Source of the DNA: Siphonodentalium dalli
Lineage: Eukaryota; Mollusca; Scaphopoda; Gadilida; Siphonodentaliidae
Direction: 5' to 3'
Assembly (NCBI GenBank): GCA_032622095.1
Contig: CP136068.1
Coordinates: 138,947,989 to 139,011,988 of the forward strand
DNA: 64,000 nucleotides
The position numbers and the translations under genes are program-made. Shown in pieces: positions 1-10,392 of the stretch (position 1 is the stretch's first letter; each line of letters starts with the position of its first letter). Under the pieces are notes generated by a model. The model ran no database searches. It was not told where the DNA came from and was given only the letters and a program-made list of their open reading frames with translations.

Positions 1-152
1 TCTCACCAATGAATATGAATCATTCAGCACTTGTATTATATTTTATTCTGTCTGCTTATATTACATGGACATCCCTCAAATGAATAATGGACCATACAAA
101 TGTATACTTTTATAATTGGGTGGAAGAATCCATTAAGTATAGAACAGGTTAA
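1..152. mobile_element. Family T TTAA MITE, right part (cut by window edge)
   Basis: The sequence matches the right two thirds of the T element at 13203-13438 (shared 'atgaatc.ttc.gcacttgtattat' and 'gtggaagaatccatt.agtatag'). It ends at a TTAA (149-152), as the other T copies do. The left end lies outside the window. Non-coding. Confidence 0.6.
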
Positions 153-313
153 CTTGATTTCTAGCTATGAATTATCTATCCATTTCGGTGTCTTGGTCAC
201 CTGATATCGGTTCGTTTTATGATGTGTATTTTCAGCATGTGTTATATTGGGGCATGAAACATGATACAATTTTCAATTCAGATTTAGTTGTGAAATAAAC
301 TGCTATGTAAATA

Positions 314-1019
314 CAGTAATGCCCTAAATAAACGACTGCTTAACCACAGCAGAATTACAGGTAATTTTTCAGGATTTTGTCGGAAATATGGCTTGTTGCC
401 ATTCATCGGAAAGCTCTCAGTGATGTGAGGTAATGAACACATAGATATATATATAGGTACAAGTCTTTATTACGTCGTGAATAAGATACAAGCAGTGTAT
501 ACAAATGTGTCAATCAAGTCGCCGCGAAGTAAGGTCCCCGAACGGGTGATGCCTGGTGTGGGTGATGCCTGGAGAGATGTACAAACCTCGAGATGAGATG
601 AGTCTAGTGAAAGCATGATGTGATGGGATGTGGCTGTTTCTTATATACTATTTGGGATGCATATTAGATGAGGCGTTTGGCAATACACATCGGGATTGGT
701 TCCGCCGTTATGGTCATTTCCCTTGACCATATTTGGGAGCCATCTTCATTGTGTGTATGTCTTCGCTGGGAGTAAGATGTGTGAGGTTTCGTTAAGAAAC
801 CGAGCACGAATATTTGAGTTTGGGGTTCTATTTTTTGGGACATTCGTATAGTTTGAATCAAGTTGTGAGATTATAATGGGGTATGGGTAATTGTATATGG
901 CGTTATATCACAGTGAGAGCTTTCCGATGAATGGCAACAAGCCATATTTCCGACTAAATCCTGACAAATTACCTATAATTCTGCTATGGTTAAGAAGTCT
1001 ATTATTTAGGGCATTACTG
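314..1019. mobile_element. Family A palindromic MITE interrupted by a solo LTR
   Basis: Arms at 314-423 and 913-1019 are inverted repeats starting CAGTAATGCCCTAAATAA and are flanked by TA on both sides (312-313, 1020-1021). TA target sites and a CAGT... end fit Tc1/mariner-pogo type non-autonomous elements (inference). The arms meet at an AAGCTCTCA/TGAGAGCTT dyad, which the LTR insertion splits. It sits in the Ets intron just after the PNT exon; its right terminus is about 40 bp from that exon's donor. Confidence 0.8.
424..912 (-). mobile_element. Solo LTR of an LTR retrotransposon
   Basis: On the minus strand the 489-bp insert begins TGTGATATAA and ends ATTACCTCACA, so it has the TG...CA ends and TGTGA/TCACA inverted termini of an LTR. 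It is flanked by the 4-bp direct repeat GTGA (420-423 and 913-916). It carries a TATA-like TATATAAG (about 641-648, minus) and an AATAAA signal (466-471, minus). No internal coding region and no second LTR are present, so it is a recombined solo LTR. The superfamily cannot be told; a 4-5 bp duplication fits Ty3/gypsy or Bel. It is in sense with the Ets gene. Confidence 0.75.
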
Positions 1020-1062
1020 TAGAACAGCTATGTAAATATAACTGTATATTGTATAAATTTAC

Positions 1063-1263
1063 CTTTTTGCATAGTGTCAAGATGCTCCCAGAGGATATCT
1101 CCCATAAACGGAGGGCACATCGCCAGGAATGAATCCTTGTCCATCTGACAGATATCCTTCCCTTTTCTGCTGAAGTTAGCAGCGTTAAGCCCTTTGAGGC
1201 AGTACTCCCGAATGGCCCAGTGTAACCATTGAAGAACATGCAACTCTGTCCATACGAGAGGGT
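1063..1263 (-). CDS. ETS1/2-like: Ets1/2-type transcription factor, exon encoding most of the Pointed (SAM/PNT) domain
   Basis: On the minus strand, acceptor ...attgcag ends at 1264 and donor GTAAAT starts at 1062. The 201-bp exon adds 66 codons plus split codons at both sides (phase 2 in, 1 out). The frame reads DPLVWTELHVLQWLHWAIRE..., then MCPPFMGDILWEHLDTMQK. The tryptophan-rich start and the GDILWEHL motif are signatures of the Pointed domain of Ets1, Ets2 and Drosophila Pointed, which forms a five-helix SAM fold and docks ERK. Length and position fit the family. No stop or frameshift is present. The ETS DNA-binding domain is not in the window and must be encoded further left. Confidence 0.95.
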
Positions 1264-1586
1264 CTGCAATTAAAAAATATGAAGGGTGTTGTACCAGTAT
1301 TTATTTAACAACGTGGAATTATTATGACAATAAGGCGAACATGGAAGGTGACTGACGTAATCATCGCATGATCTCCCTGGGGTTTTCCATGACATTACAA
1401 CTGGCCTGTAACAGACAGGTGATATCAGACCAGTTTGTTGGTCTGATATGGACATTACCTTGCGCCTGATAAGAGCCATGTCAGGAGGGGTGACCTGATA
1501 CCACTGAATATGAACATGTGGTAGAAATAATTGGCAGAAAAAGAATTCAATTACTAGCTATATTAATTATATTGTGACATACATAC

Positions 1587-1706
1587 CCTTTGGGATCGCA
1601 AATCGATCCTGTTCTTTCTCGAAGCTTTTGAAGGTCTCTTGCACAGCCTGAGACACTGTCTTTGTGGTACCTGGAGTGAACGGAGGCACTTGTGTTGGTG
1701 GCATAT
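1587..1706 (-). CDS. ETS1/2-like: Ets1/2-type transcription factor, exon with the MAPK Thr-Pro site and PNT N-terminus
   Basis: Acceptor tctgtttcag ends at 1707; donor GTATGT starts at 1586. The 120-bp exon contributes 39 codons plus two split ones and reads MPPTQVPPFTPGTTKTVSQ... then FEKEQDRFAIPK. The FTPG threonine (codon at 1677-1675) sits where Ets1 Thr38, Ets2 Thr72 and Pointed-P2 have their ERK-phosphorylated Thr-Pro just before the PNT domain. The following stretch is the first PNT helix with the IPK-DP junction typical of the family. The 323-bp intron to the next exon is the shortest of the gene. Phases on both sides match the neighbouring exons. Confidence 0.95.
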
Positions 1707-1916
1707 CTGAAACAGATAGAGCAAAGAATTGTCATGAATAAACATTGTAGATCTAATTGTAAACAAACTTAATAACTTTGCTTGATCCACAAGGTCTGAG
1801 CATCACATCATTTCTTTATGGTATTTGAGCTGTCGATTTTTTGTCCACCCTCGCATAAGTCACATGACATCAACCCTTTCATGACGGTAGCTGTGCTGGC
1901 TCAAATTTAACGACCG

Positions 1917-1966
1917 TGTGCCAATGCATTCTCTTACATTGTATATATATGCGAGGCGACCAATTG
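1917..1966. repeat. Degenerate hairpin-module arm
   Basis: GTGCCAATGCATTCTCTTA followed by an 8-bp disruption and TATATATGCGAGGCGACC is one arm of the 67-bp hairpin seen in families B, R and S. It is not in a complete element. It abuts the C element that starts at about 1970, so that insertion probably truncated it. Confidence 0.6.
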
Positions 1967-1969
1967 TCA

Positions 1970-2361
1970 ATTGCAGAATGAGGTCCCCAGAGGGTGAATT
2001 TAGTGACACTATCTCGCATGGCGGGCGAGCATCAGCAAGTTCACCGTCTGGGGGACCTCATTCTGCACAGGCCTCATCTTCTGGGAAGTATGTATAGTAT
2101 CATATTAACATTGGTTTTAGTTACTTTTGTTCAGTTTCTATATCCCCTAATTTGCAGAAGATAAAATGCACAATCGAGGTGACTTCAACTGGGGAAGTTC
2201 AATCTGATCCTAGGTCTCCCATAGCAGTTGAGGCCTAAGCAGAATGAGGTTCCTAGAGGGTGAATTTGGTGACGCTAGCAAACCATGCAGGATAGCGTCA
2301 CTAAAACTCACCCTCTGGGGACCTCATTCTTCAAATGACAAACACACTATTTGCAGGCTTG
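1970..2361. mobile_element. Family C dual-hairpin MITE
   Basis: There are two long hairpins (about 1975-2070 and 2240-2332), each built of TGAGGTCCCCAGAGGGTGAATTT and its inverse. They are separated by an AT-richer spacer containing TCTTCTGGGAAGTA and TGATCCTAGGTCTCCCAT. The right end (CACACTATTTGCAGGCTTG) matches the full copy at 52965-53375; the left terminal 30 bp are missing. The superfamily is not assigned because no clear target duplication is visible. Confidence 0.75.
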
Positions 2362-2644
2362 TCAGTAATTAAAGGGTCAAACATATAAATCCAGTTCCAA
2401 ACATAAGAACCCAGGCCTCCCTCATTTGTGCCATATATTTCTCAATTAAGTAGAAGCACATGTTCTCCGACATGAAAATCAAAACTCCACAAAACATCTG
2501 AAAAGGCAGTAAATTCTGACAGGCACCCCTGCAACAACTTTAATTTTAGGTACCTACACTGTAACAAAAGACAATAAATCCCCACAGGGGTGCCTGCAGC
2601 AAACCGTTTATTCTAAGTGGATTGAACTGGTGATCAGTAACTTA
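2362..2644. other. Intronic sequence without recognised feature
   Basis: I see only unique AT-rich DNA here. Confidence 0.4.
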
Positions 2645-4200
2645 ATTAAATGGTGGTGACAGTAATTGCTGATGAAAGATTTGGAACATAAATCAGGAAC
2701 TCCCCAGCTGGCAGGCAGAAACCATCCCCCACCAAAGCAGAACATGGCATGTGCCACAATAAATGGCTGCAGTTCATATTGTAGATACAGTTTCTATCAA
2801 CTCTGGTATATGTATAATATATAAAAAGCTTGTTTTCAAGTCTTCTGGCTTTTGCCTTTCAACAAATTAAGCCATATATTTTGTTCTTTATTTTTATATT
2901 AATTAAACAGACCAGGCTCTTTGAACATCCAGCTATGTGTACTAGTACATAGTTTGGGAGAATGGATCCCTATCCATGCATGCCTACAGAGATTACTTCC
3001 AATTGGACTTTTCGATATGTAGTTGAACATTATTTTTTTTTTTATAATTTGCTGTGCAAATTTTGAACCAAAATAAACTAAAGTAAATGACAGCCTCTTT
3101 TTTGACTCAGAAGTGGTATTTCTAGGACTTCCATAACTTTTTCCGAGGTATATTAATTCTGTGTAAAAGTATTTTATTTTTATGGACTATTTAATTTGAG
3201 ACCACCAGCAGGCCTTTTTAAATGGTGGTGACAGTAATCGCTGAAGTTAGGTTTGGAACATAAATCAGGAAAGTTCCCAGCTTACAGACAGAAACTATCC
3301 CCAACCAAAACAGAACATGCCACAATAAATGGCTGGAGTTCTTATTGTAGATGCAGTTTCTATCAACTCTGGTATACGTTATATAAAAAGCTTGTTTTCA
3401 AGTCTTCTGGCTTTTGCCTTTCTTTCAACAAATTAAGCATACATTTTGTTCTTTATTTTTTTATTAATTAAACAGACAAGGTTCTTTGAACATCCAGCTA
3501 TGTGTACTAGTACATAGTTTGGGAGAATGGATCCCTATCCATGCATGCCTACAGAGATTACTTCCAATTGGACTTTTCGATATGTAGCTGAACATTGTTT
3601 TTGGGTTTTTTTTTTTTATAATTTGCTGTGCAAGGCCATACATTTTGTTTTTATTTTAATTAAATGACGGCCCCTTTTTTGACTCAGAAGTGGTATTTAT
3701 AGGACTTCCATACTATTAACTCTTTCCGAGGCATATTAATTCTGTGTAAAAGTATTTTGCAAAATAGTTTTTATGGTCTTAGTTTTCTATCCCAAGAACC
3801 AGAAGAAATTTAGCAGAAAAGAGAATATCTAGAACTGAGACCATTTAATTTGAGACCACCACCCGGCCTTTTTAAATGGTGGTGACAGTAATTGCTGAAG
3901 TAAGGTTTGGAGCATAAATCATGAACTTCCCACCTGGCAGCCAAAGAAACCATCCCCCCACAACAACAGAACACTGAACACACCATGTGCCACAATAAAT
4001 GGCTGGATTCCTTATTATAGTTGTTAGGTGGATGCAGTTTCTATCAACTCTGGTATATGTTACATAAAAAGCTTATTTTCAAGTCTTCTGGCTTTTGCTT
4101 TTGAGAAAGCCATATATTTTGTTATAACATAATACTTAAAGGGACTTGGCAGTTTGAACCTCCAGCTGATTATGCATGTTATATTTCATTTGGGAGAAGG
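2645..4200. repeat. Three tandem copies of a 0.57-0.65 kb unit
   Basis: Each unit starts near AAATGGTGGTGACAGTAAT (about 2649, 3221, 3874) and runs through 'tgccacaataaatggctg', 'aaaaagcttgttttcaagtcttctgg' and 'gggagaatggatccctatcc'. Units 1 and 2 are nearly complete. Unit 3 decays after about 4200. Differences are small indels and substitutions, so the duplication is moderately old. Non-coding. Confidence 0.85.
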
Positions 4201-5062
4201 TTTAGCTAAACACAACTACACAGATAATCACTGAGGGAATTTGTCCCAATACATGTACATGTACAGTAACATGTAGGACTGAAAAACCCTGATCTCTTTC
4301 TTTCTTTTGATTTGGGCCCCGATGCGATGCTTCCTCTACCAAGACTCAATCCAGTAAGGCAGACAGAATAAACAGAAAAAAGAGAGAGAGTTTTGGGGTG
4401 TTGATAATCTTCCTGAGAAAAACAAACAAGCATTGATCTCACACAGGCGGTGGCACACCTAAGAATTCTCGCACCTCTCGATTACTCAAATCACACCTTA
4501 ACTAATCCACCAATAGGTCAATGTTTACCTAATGACCAATCAGAGAAGAGAACCAAATACGCGAATTTATACCCACAATCTCCCACTCCATTCATCTAAG
4601 GTTCTTTTTTATGAATGGGAGCCAGTTGTTTGCAGATGTTAGGGATAAACTCTGACATATGCTTTTTTTTTAGTGCAAGTGATCGAGGATAGCATCGCAC
4701 CAGGCCCTCTTTAATTGATTAATGGGGAGAGGTAAATCTCAAATTTTTATGCCGTTTTTTATCCTTAATTTTTTATTGCACACTGCACACTAAATCAAAA
4801 TATTTAAATTACTGCCAGCTTCTGGCATCCTCTCCAATCATTCGACCTCCGACCTTCGCTTTATTATCACCAGATGTTTCATAATGATATTCTGGTTTTC
4901 ATCATCTTGACATGAGTAGGCAGTTATTTCATTCAGTATCTAGGGTTGCATCACCCACATGACAAGGAAGCTGGTTTGTAGTCTGTAAATCATAGATCTA
5001 TGATGGGGATATCATGAATATAGTGGGCAGAGGGATGGCTCCCATGAAAACTTGGTTCCTAA
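4201..5062. other. Intronic sequence, no gene recognised
   Basis: Mostly unique DNA. It includes short poly-T and GAGA stretches and nothing that I can assign to a family. Confidence 0.4.
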
Positions 5063-5459
5063 AATGTATGCCTCATTCACATGGTGAGAAATTGCCAGGG
5101 ACGATGTTTTAGTCGGGAACTATTCGGGGAAATTGTCTGCATTCACATGCATTTTGGAATATTGAGGACAATTTGCAGAAAAACAAGTAAATTGCCACCG
5201 TGGAGAGGTCTATACAATATATTGATACCTATGCATATGCATGAGGGACCCAAGTTAATTTTTTACCTCTGCCTAACCGTACCGGACGATCTACTGCTTT
5301 CTCTTGCAAGACAGAAAGGAAACAAAAATAACACCCATGCATATGCTACCTCAGGACAGAGGGCACCTCACTAGCTGGACAATTTTGTTAAATTTAGATG
5401 GTGTTCAAATAACAGTCCCTGACCAGGGACCAAACCGCATCATGTGAATGGGGTATATT
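5063..5459. mobile_element. Foldback element with CATTCACATG ends
   Basis: The left end (ATGTATGCCTCATTCACATG) and right end (CATGTGAATGGGGTATATT) are inverted repeats. A second matching block (GCCAGGGAC / GTCCCTGACCAGGGAC) lies further in. This suggests a non-autonomous DNA transposon of about 400 bp. The superfamily is unknown. The 97-codon ORF inside it resembles nothing I know. Confidence 0.5.
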
Positions 5460-5599
5460 AAGAGATCTACAACAAGGAATCAGGAATGCATGGGCGAGAA
5501 ATGGCATTGGTGAGTGGGATAGCTATCATGAAACATCAGTCCAACCTACAGGAAAGCATATAGGGTAGTAGGATATTAGAACAGAAACAAATAACCAAT

Positions 5600-5845
5600 C
5601 CTGAGTTTAGGGTGTCTGTCATTTGCAGAATGAGGTCCCCAGAGGGTGAATTTAATGACGCTGTCCCGCATAGCAGGCTAGAATCACTAAATTCACCCTC
5701 TGGGGACCTCATTCTGCTTAGGCCTCAACTGCTATGGAAGATCTAGGATCAGATTGAAGTTCCCAAATGGCAAATATTGTGATGTGCACCCATTGGGAAC
5801 CTCGATTATGCAATGTGTCCCTGCCAATTTGGGTGATATAGAGAA
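5600..5845. mobile_element. Family C MITE, left part
   Basis: It carries the left terminal segment, the first TGAGGTCCCCAGAGGGTGAA hairpin (about 5627-5726) and the spacer. The right hairpin and right terminus are absent, so the copy is truncated after about 5845. Confidence 0.7.
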
Positions 5846-5910
5846 AATAAACTAAAAAAGAAATAGAATATATGTGAAATTTCTATAGAAATTTGATAAT
5901 AAAGAAAATT

Positions 5911-6024
5911 GAGAGCTTTCCGATGAATGGCAAGTAGGCAACAAGCCATATTTCCGACTAAATCCTGAAAAAGTTACCCATAATTCTGCTGTGGTTAAGG
6001 AGTCGATTATTTAGGGCATTACTG
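5911..6024. mobile_element. Family A MITE, right half
   Basis: GAGAGCTTTCCGATGAATGGC to GGGCATTACTG followed by TA. The left arm is absent. An 8-bp insertion interrupts the ATGGCAACAAGCC segment. Confidence 0.75.
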
Positions 6025-6029
6025 TAGTC

Positions 6030-6110
6030 TTAACCCTTCCATGACTGGAGCTTTCTTAAATATCCTCGCATATATAAGAGAATGCACTGCCACAGGATCC
6101 TTAATGCTGC
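6030..6110. repeat. Single arm of the hairpin module
   Basis: AACCCTTCCATGACTGGAGC, then CTCGCATATATAAGAGAATG and CACTGCCACAGG. This is one arm of the 67-bp hairpin in yet another flanking context, without its partner arm. Confidence 0.5.
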
Positions 6111-6246
6111 ACCAGTGTAACTCCCCTCATAGAAGTGTTAAAGAGACTGGTCACATGGTACAATCAGAAGGCGATATCAAAATGTGGTCGGAATTTTACA
6201 TGAAAATCATAATTTCTTTTAGATTTTGTATTCAATTCAGAGAAAC

Positions 6247-6900
6247 TTAACCCTTTACCCAACAGAAGGGCCCTGTGCCAATGCATTCTCTTATATATGC
6301 GAGTCGACCATAGGTTGCCTCGCATATATAAGAGAATGCATTGGCTTAACACATTAAAAAATTGTTAAAGAATGTAAGATAAAATTGTAAAAAAAGCTTT
6401 TTTTTAGGCCAATGCAAGCTATTTCACCTCAACATCTAACTACCACCATCGATCTTGAAACCTGCTCACATTGTGAAGAAAATGTAGCAGAATCAGAGAA
6501 AGGGGTATAATGTGATGCCTGCAAACAGTGGAACCATCAGACTTGTGAGCTTCTTGACGATGAGCTCTATAGCTTTTACCAAGGTGACCCCATGTACAGC
6601 TGTTTGTCATGCAGACATCTTGGTATCGATCAATCACACTCTAGATCTAGCCTCTCAGACTCCATACTGACATCGCCACCTCCTACAGCTGCAAGCACAT
6701 CCAACACAGAAAATGGTCGACTCGCATATATAAGAGAATGCATTGGCACAGGGCATAACTGTAACTATCACAATGTGGTCAAGGAGCTGGTTCCAATGAT
6801 ATCCATATTTGTATGGTTCTATTGAGACAGACCGAAGATATTTTAGGCTGTTGAAGCTTTATTTGGCCGGTTTTGGCCGGTTTGTTGGGTAAAGGGTAAA
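6247..6900 (+). mobile_element. Family B piggyBac-like MITE carrying a captured PHD-finger fragment
   Basis: It starts TTAA-CCCTTTACCCAACAGAAGGG and ends GTTGGGTAAAGGG-TAAA (one TTAA is mutated). TTAA target sites with CCCTTT... ends fit piggyBac-type elements (inference from ends; no transposase is present). The first hairpin (about 6281-6347) is intact. In the second, the first arm stops after CCAATGCA (about 6416) and a 298-bp foreign stretch runs to 6714, where GGTCGACTCGCATATATAAG resumes. The other B copies are about 400 bp, so this is an expanded derivative. Confidence 0.85.
6412..6714 (+). pseudogene. Captured PHD-finger coding fragment with one in-frame stop
   Basis: One reading frame runs from ATG 6412 (inside the MITE arm CCAATGCA) through the insert and on into the MITE. 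It is broken only by TAA at 6508-6510. The zinc ligands fit a C4HC3 PHD finger: C-x2-C at 6463-6474, C-x2-C at 6511-6522, then x4-H (6535), x2-C (6544), an 18-residue gap, and C-x2-C at 6601-6612. CDACKQWNHQTC has the typical CDxC-x-x-W-x-H-x-x-C core. A Ser/Pro/Thr-rich linker follows. Such fingers occur in chromatin proteins and at the start of some non-LTR retrotransposon ORFs; either could be the source. No intron is visible. Probably non-functional. Confidence 0.75.
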
Positions 6901-6954
6901 ACGGGAACAGCAAGCAACCAATTAGACATCAGTGAATAAAAATGCTCTATTAGT

Positions 6955-7299
6955 TAAGACATATAATGGACTTGCTTATGTGAAAGAAACTGATCAGTTA
7001 GTATTCAGGTGCTATGTCCATTGGAGGAATGTAACATTATACTAACATTGCCGAAAATTTCAAGCAAATCAACTTTGCAAGTCCATAGAAAACATCTTCC
7101 GAATTACACTCACTTGTCAATATTTACTTCTCCATTCGGGATGCAACTACTGGCGATAAACTATCAGAAATGATTTCGCCATCGTCATGATCGAGAGTCA
7201 CTGCATTTAATGAACATATAAGAATGATGGTGTATGTTGACAATTTGGATATAATATTTGTAAAAATAACTAATTTGAGCATGATTATTCTCCATCACT
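6955..7299 (-). mobile_element. Family N repeat (minus orientation)
   Basis: On the minus strand it matches 33824-34190: 'gtcaacatacaccatcattcttat', 'tgcagtgactctcgat', 'tttgcttgaaattttcgg', 'aatgttagta'. A family B element is inserted at its TTAA end (7300). The class is unknown; it looks non-coding. Confidence 0.65.
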
Positions 7300-7700
7300 T
7301 TAACCCTTTACCCAACAGAAGGGCCATGTGCCAATGCATTCTCTTATATATGCGAGTCGACCATAGGTCGCCTCGCATATATAAGAGAATGCATTGGCTT
7401 AACACATTAAAAATTATAAAATTGTTAAAGAATGTAAGAAAAAATGGTAAAAAGTGTTAAAAAAAAGAATTTGTTTAGGCCAATGCATTCTCTTATATAT
7501 GCGAGGCGACCTATGGTCGACTCGCATATATAAGAGAATGCATTGGCACAGGGTATAACTGTAACTATCACAATGTGGTCAAGGAGCCGATTCCAATGAT
7601 ATCCATATTTGTATGGTTCTATTGAGACAGACCGAAGATATTTTAGGCTGTTGAAGCTTTATTTGGCCGGTTTTGGCCGGTTTGTTGGGTAAAGGGTTAA
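7300..7700 (+). mobile_element. Family B piggyBac-like MITE, complete (401 bp)
   Basis: TTAA at both ends (7300-7303, 7697-7700); termini CCCTTTACCCAACA and TGTTGGGTAAAGGG. It carries two 67-bp hairpins in mutually inverted orientation, separated by an AT-rich spacer with AAAATTGTTAAAGAATGTAA. After hairpin 2 a unique tail (GATATCCATATTTGTATGG, GAGACAGACCGAAGATATTT, doubled GGCCGGTTTT) leads to the right end. It serves as the reference copy. Confidence 0.92.
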
Positions 7701-8228
7701 ATAGGTCATATTTTCCTCGGAAATAAAGCATACAGTACTTCATTATACACATGTATGCAAGAAAGAGGCAAATGCCTTTAATACCACTGCATGTGCAGCA
7801 AGAAACCGCAATGTTTGATGAGAGAAGGAATCGACTACATAGGGCAGCTGATGGTAACAGATACTGTTTGAAATCTCGGTCCAATTAACGATATCAAAGC
7901 TTACGCACACCCTATAACAATCAAAATCTTATTTTGTGGGCTATGGATAAAGACCATGAAGTTTATGAGCTCGCCATTCACAACCTAATTGCGAAAACCT
8001 AAGCTTGATAACACATGTTGAGAATTAGAAGCAATGGGCTGACTCATGCCACAAGGGAATAGAACTAAAAAAGCTTCTTGAAAAAAAAAACTTAAAACTT
8101 TGTTTAAGAAGGTCAAAGTGGCGTTTATTCTTTGAAGCTATGCAACAGTTGTTTTGTCAGGTCTTGATTCTTGACACGCTTCCCACATTGGGAGTCTGTG
8201 GTACACTGGTACCCTTGGGGTCCAAATA
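7701..8228. other. Intronic sequence without recognised feature
   Basis: No repeat of the families listed and no convincing exon. Confidence 0.4.
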
Positions 8229-8352
8229 CAGTAATGCCCTAAATAATCGACTCCTTAACCACAGCAGAATTATGGGTAATTTTTCAGGATTTAGTCAGAT
8301 TTAGTCAGAAATATGGCGAAATATAACGAGTCGATTATTTAGGGCATCACTG
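8229..8352. mobile_element. Family A MITE, internally deleted
   Basis: CAGTAATGCCC...GGGCATCACTG flanked by TA. Only 124 bp, with a short internal repeat of GATTTAGTCA; most of the central palindrome is deleted. Confidence 0.75.
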
Positions 8353-8359
8353 TAAGCAA

Positions 8360-8653
8360 ATGGTGTGGAATAGTACTACATGTAGCACAGGGTGGACAAA
8401 CAGGACCATTCTATTCTGTCGACTTATATCGACCTCGCTCTGGTCTCGACCAAGACTTCTCAGTGCAAAACAGCTTGGGATATTGGTTGGGTTGATGCTG
8501 TTTTGGACCGAGTCCCGTCCCGATACTCTTCTATCACAGTCTTTAGGCCCAAAATTGTGGGCAGAAGTTTTCTTGCTTGTATGTCTTCGGATTAGATCAA
8601 ATGGATGCTTTGTATATATGGATATAGAGGGCAGCCTTTCCCAAACATGGTGA
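8360..8653 (+). other. Unassigned open stretch, possible decayed exon or captured fragment
   Basis: Two plus-strand frames are open here. One reads ...SQCKTAWDIGWVDAVLDRVP..., which has protein-like composition. It could start after a CAG acceptor at about 8390 and reach a GTATGT donor-like site at about 8579. I do not recognise the sequence and see no partner exon, so it may be chance. Confidence 0.15.
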
Positions 8654-8659
8654 TATCAA

Positions 8660-9660
8660 ACATGTATATCGGTATATCAGAGGTCCATTGAATGTCAAAG
8701 CAACAAGATTTAATAATAAACAAAGCCTTAATTGTTTGCCAGAGAATTTTGATTTGTCACGTTATCAGAAAATGAATGTAAACAATATATTTAATGATCA
8801 AATCATCACTTTACCTTTTTTCTATCATGGTAAATGATATATCATTTATGAAGACTGATTAATCACGGACATACTAGTATCAGATAATTAATCACATTCA
8901 GGGGTTCATCTGAATGCATGGGCTCCATGTGTAAATGTAGCATGTCTTTTCAATGAATTTAGATTTGGGAAGAGGGACATAAAAAGATGCGTAATTTTTC
9001 CGAATATTTAGCACTGAAATATGCTTCTTCCCTATAATATGCCATGTGATCTTCATATGAAAAGCAACTGTTGGAAAATCATCAAAAACATGTCCACTTG
9101 GGTCTCCCAAAGAAGTGATTTCTATGACATCCATGCTTTACTAAAAATAGCCAACAAAATAGTATATGACCCTTTAAAGGTACGGTTGGCATTGGCGGTG
9201 GGTATCCTGTGAAAATATTTCCACCCGTCAAAAACCGCCACAAACAGAAAGAACATCAAAAGTAGACAGACTTTGTCCGTATACAAATAAGAAATATCGC
9301 ATAAACAGTATGTTATCGTCATATATTTGACCATTGTTATGTAAACAAAAACATAAAAAGTTACTTTTCTGGTGTTTGTTTATATTATGATGGTAAACAT
9401 AAAGAGCGTTATTTGTTGGTGAATTCCTGATATGGAACTAATAAAGAGCGTTTGTCATTTGTGTGTGATTAGCCAGTAGCATTGTGATGTCTTCTGTAAC
9501 ACAATCAGGCTCTAGATTAGGTAAACTATAGTAGGTCTTTATGAAAACATGCTGTTTACGCGATGGTCATGGTATATATGAACGAATCTGTATGCGTATT
9601 AATGTTTTTCAGTTTACGGTGTTTGGAACAAATATGAATACTTTCGACAATTAAGGCCTC
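8660..9660. other. Intronic sequence without recognised feature
   Basis: AT-rich and apparently unique. Short ORFs on both strands show no recognisable motif. Confidence 0.4.
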
Positions 9661-9669
9661 CCGTGCCTT

Positions 9670-9823
9670 TAACCACAGTATAATATGGTTTGTTGCCATT
9701 CATTGGAAAGCTCTCGGTGAGAGCTTTCCGATGAATGGCAACGAGCCATATTTCCAACTAAATCCTGAAAAATTTCCCATAATGTTGCTGTGGTTAAGGA
9801 ATCAATTAATTAGGGCATTACTG
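9670..9823. mobile_element. Family A MITE, left end missing
   Basis: Central dyad AAAGCTCTCGGTGAGAGCTTTCC (two pieces, about 9708-9732) with a full right arm to GGGCATTACTG-TA. The left arm is reduced to 'taaccacagtataatatggtttg'. Confidence 0.75.
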
Positions 9824-10165
9824 TATTACCTAGATCAAATGCAAAGCCAATGCATCAACAATTGTGACCTACATCCTCCTTATACAGGCCAACTCTAGTT
9901 GGAAGTAGGCGATATATTTTTCATTCATAACACCATCAGTCTGGCTTGTGTTATCAGCCGTATTTACAGAGTAAACTGATTTTGTTTCAAATCATGGGGT
10001 GTAGTACTAAAAAATGCTTCTTTTAAAATTGCAGCCATTGTTTCACCGAGTTAATGGCTTACACATGGAAGAAAACACAAGATGGTGATCATTGAGACTG
10101 GCCAACACCCACACAATTAGTTGGGTTCAATGAATGTTGATCTCACAACACAAGTCTCCAAAGTA

Positions 10166-10377
10166 CAGTAATGCCCTAAATAATCGACCCCTTAACCACA
10201 GCAGAATTATGGGCAACTTTTCAGTATTTAGTCAGAAATATGGCTTGTTGCCATTCATAGGAAAGCTCTTGGGAGAGCTTTCCGATGAATGGCAACAAGC
10301 CATATTTCCGACTAAATCCTGAAAAGTTACCCATAATTCTGCTGTGGTTAAGGGGTCGATTAATTAGGGCATTACTG
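10166..10377. mobile_element. Family A MITE, complete
   Basis: CAGTAATGCCCTAAATAATC to GGGCATTACTG with near-perfect arms meeting at GCTCTTGGGAGAGC. The left flank is TA; the right flank is mutated to CA. Confidence 0.85.
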
Positions 10378-10392
10378 CATGTACATGAGAAC

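Noticed and set aside
1006-1269. Alternative 87-codon frame across the PNT exon
   Set aside because: It is a shadow frame; the frame encoding GDILWEHL matches the Pointed domain and the splice phases.
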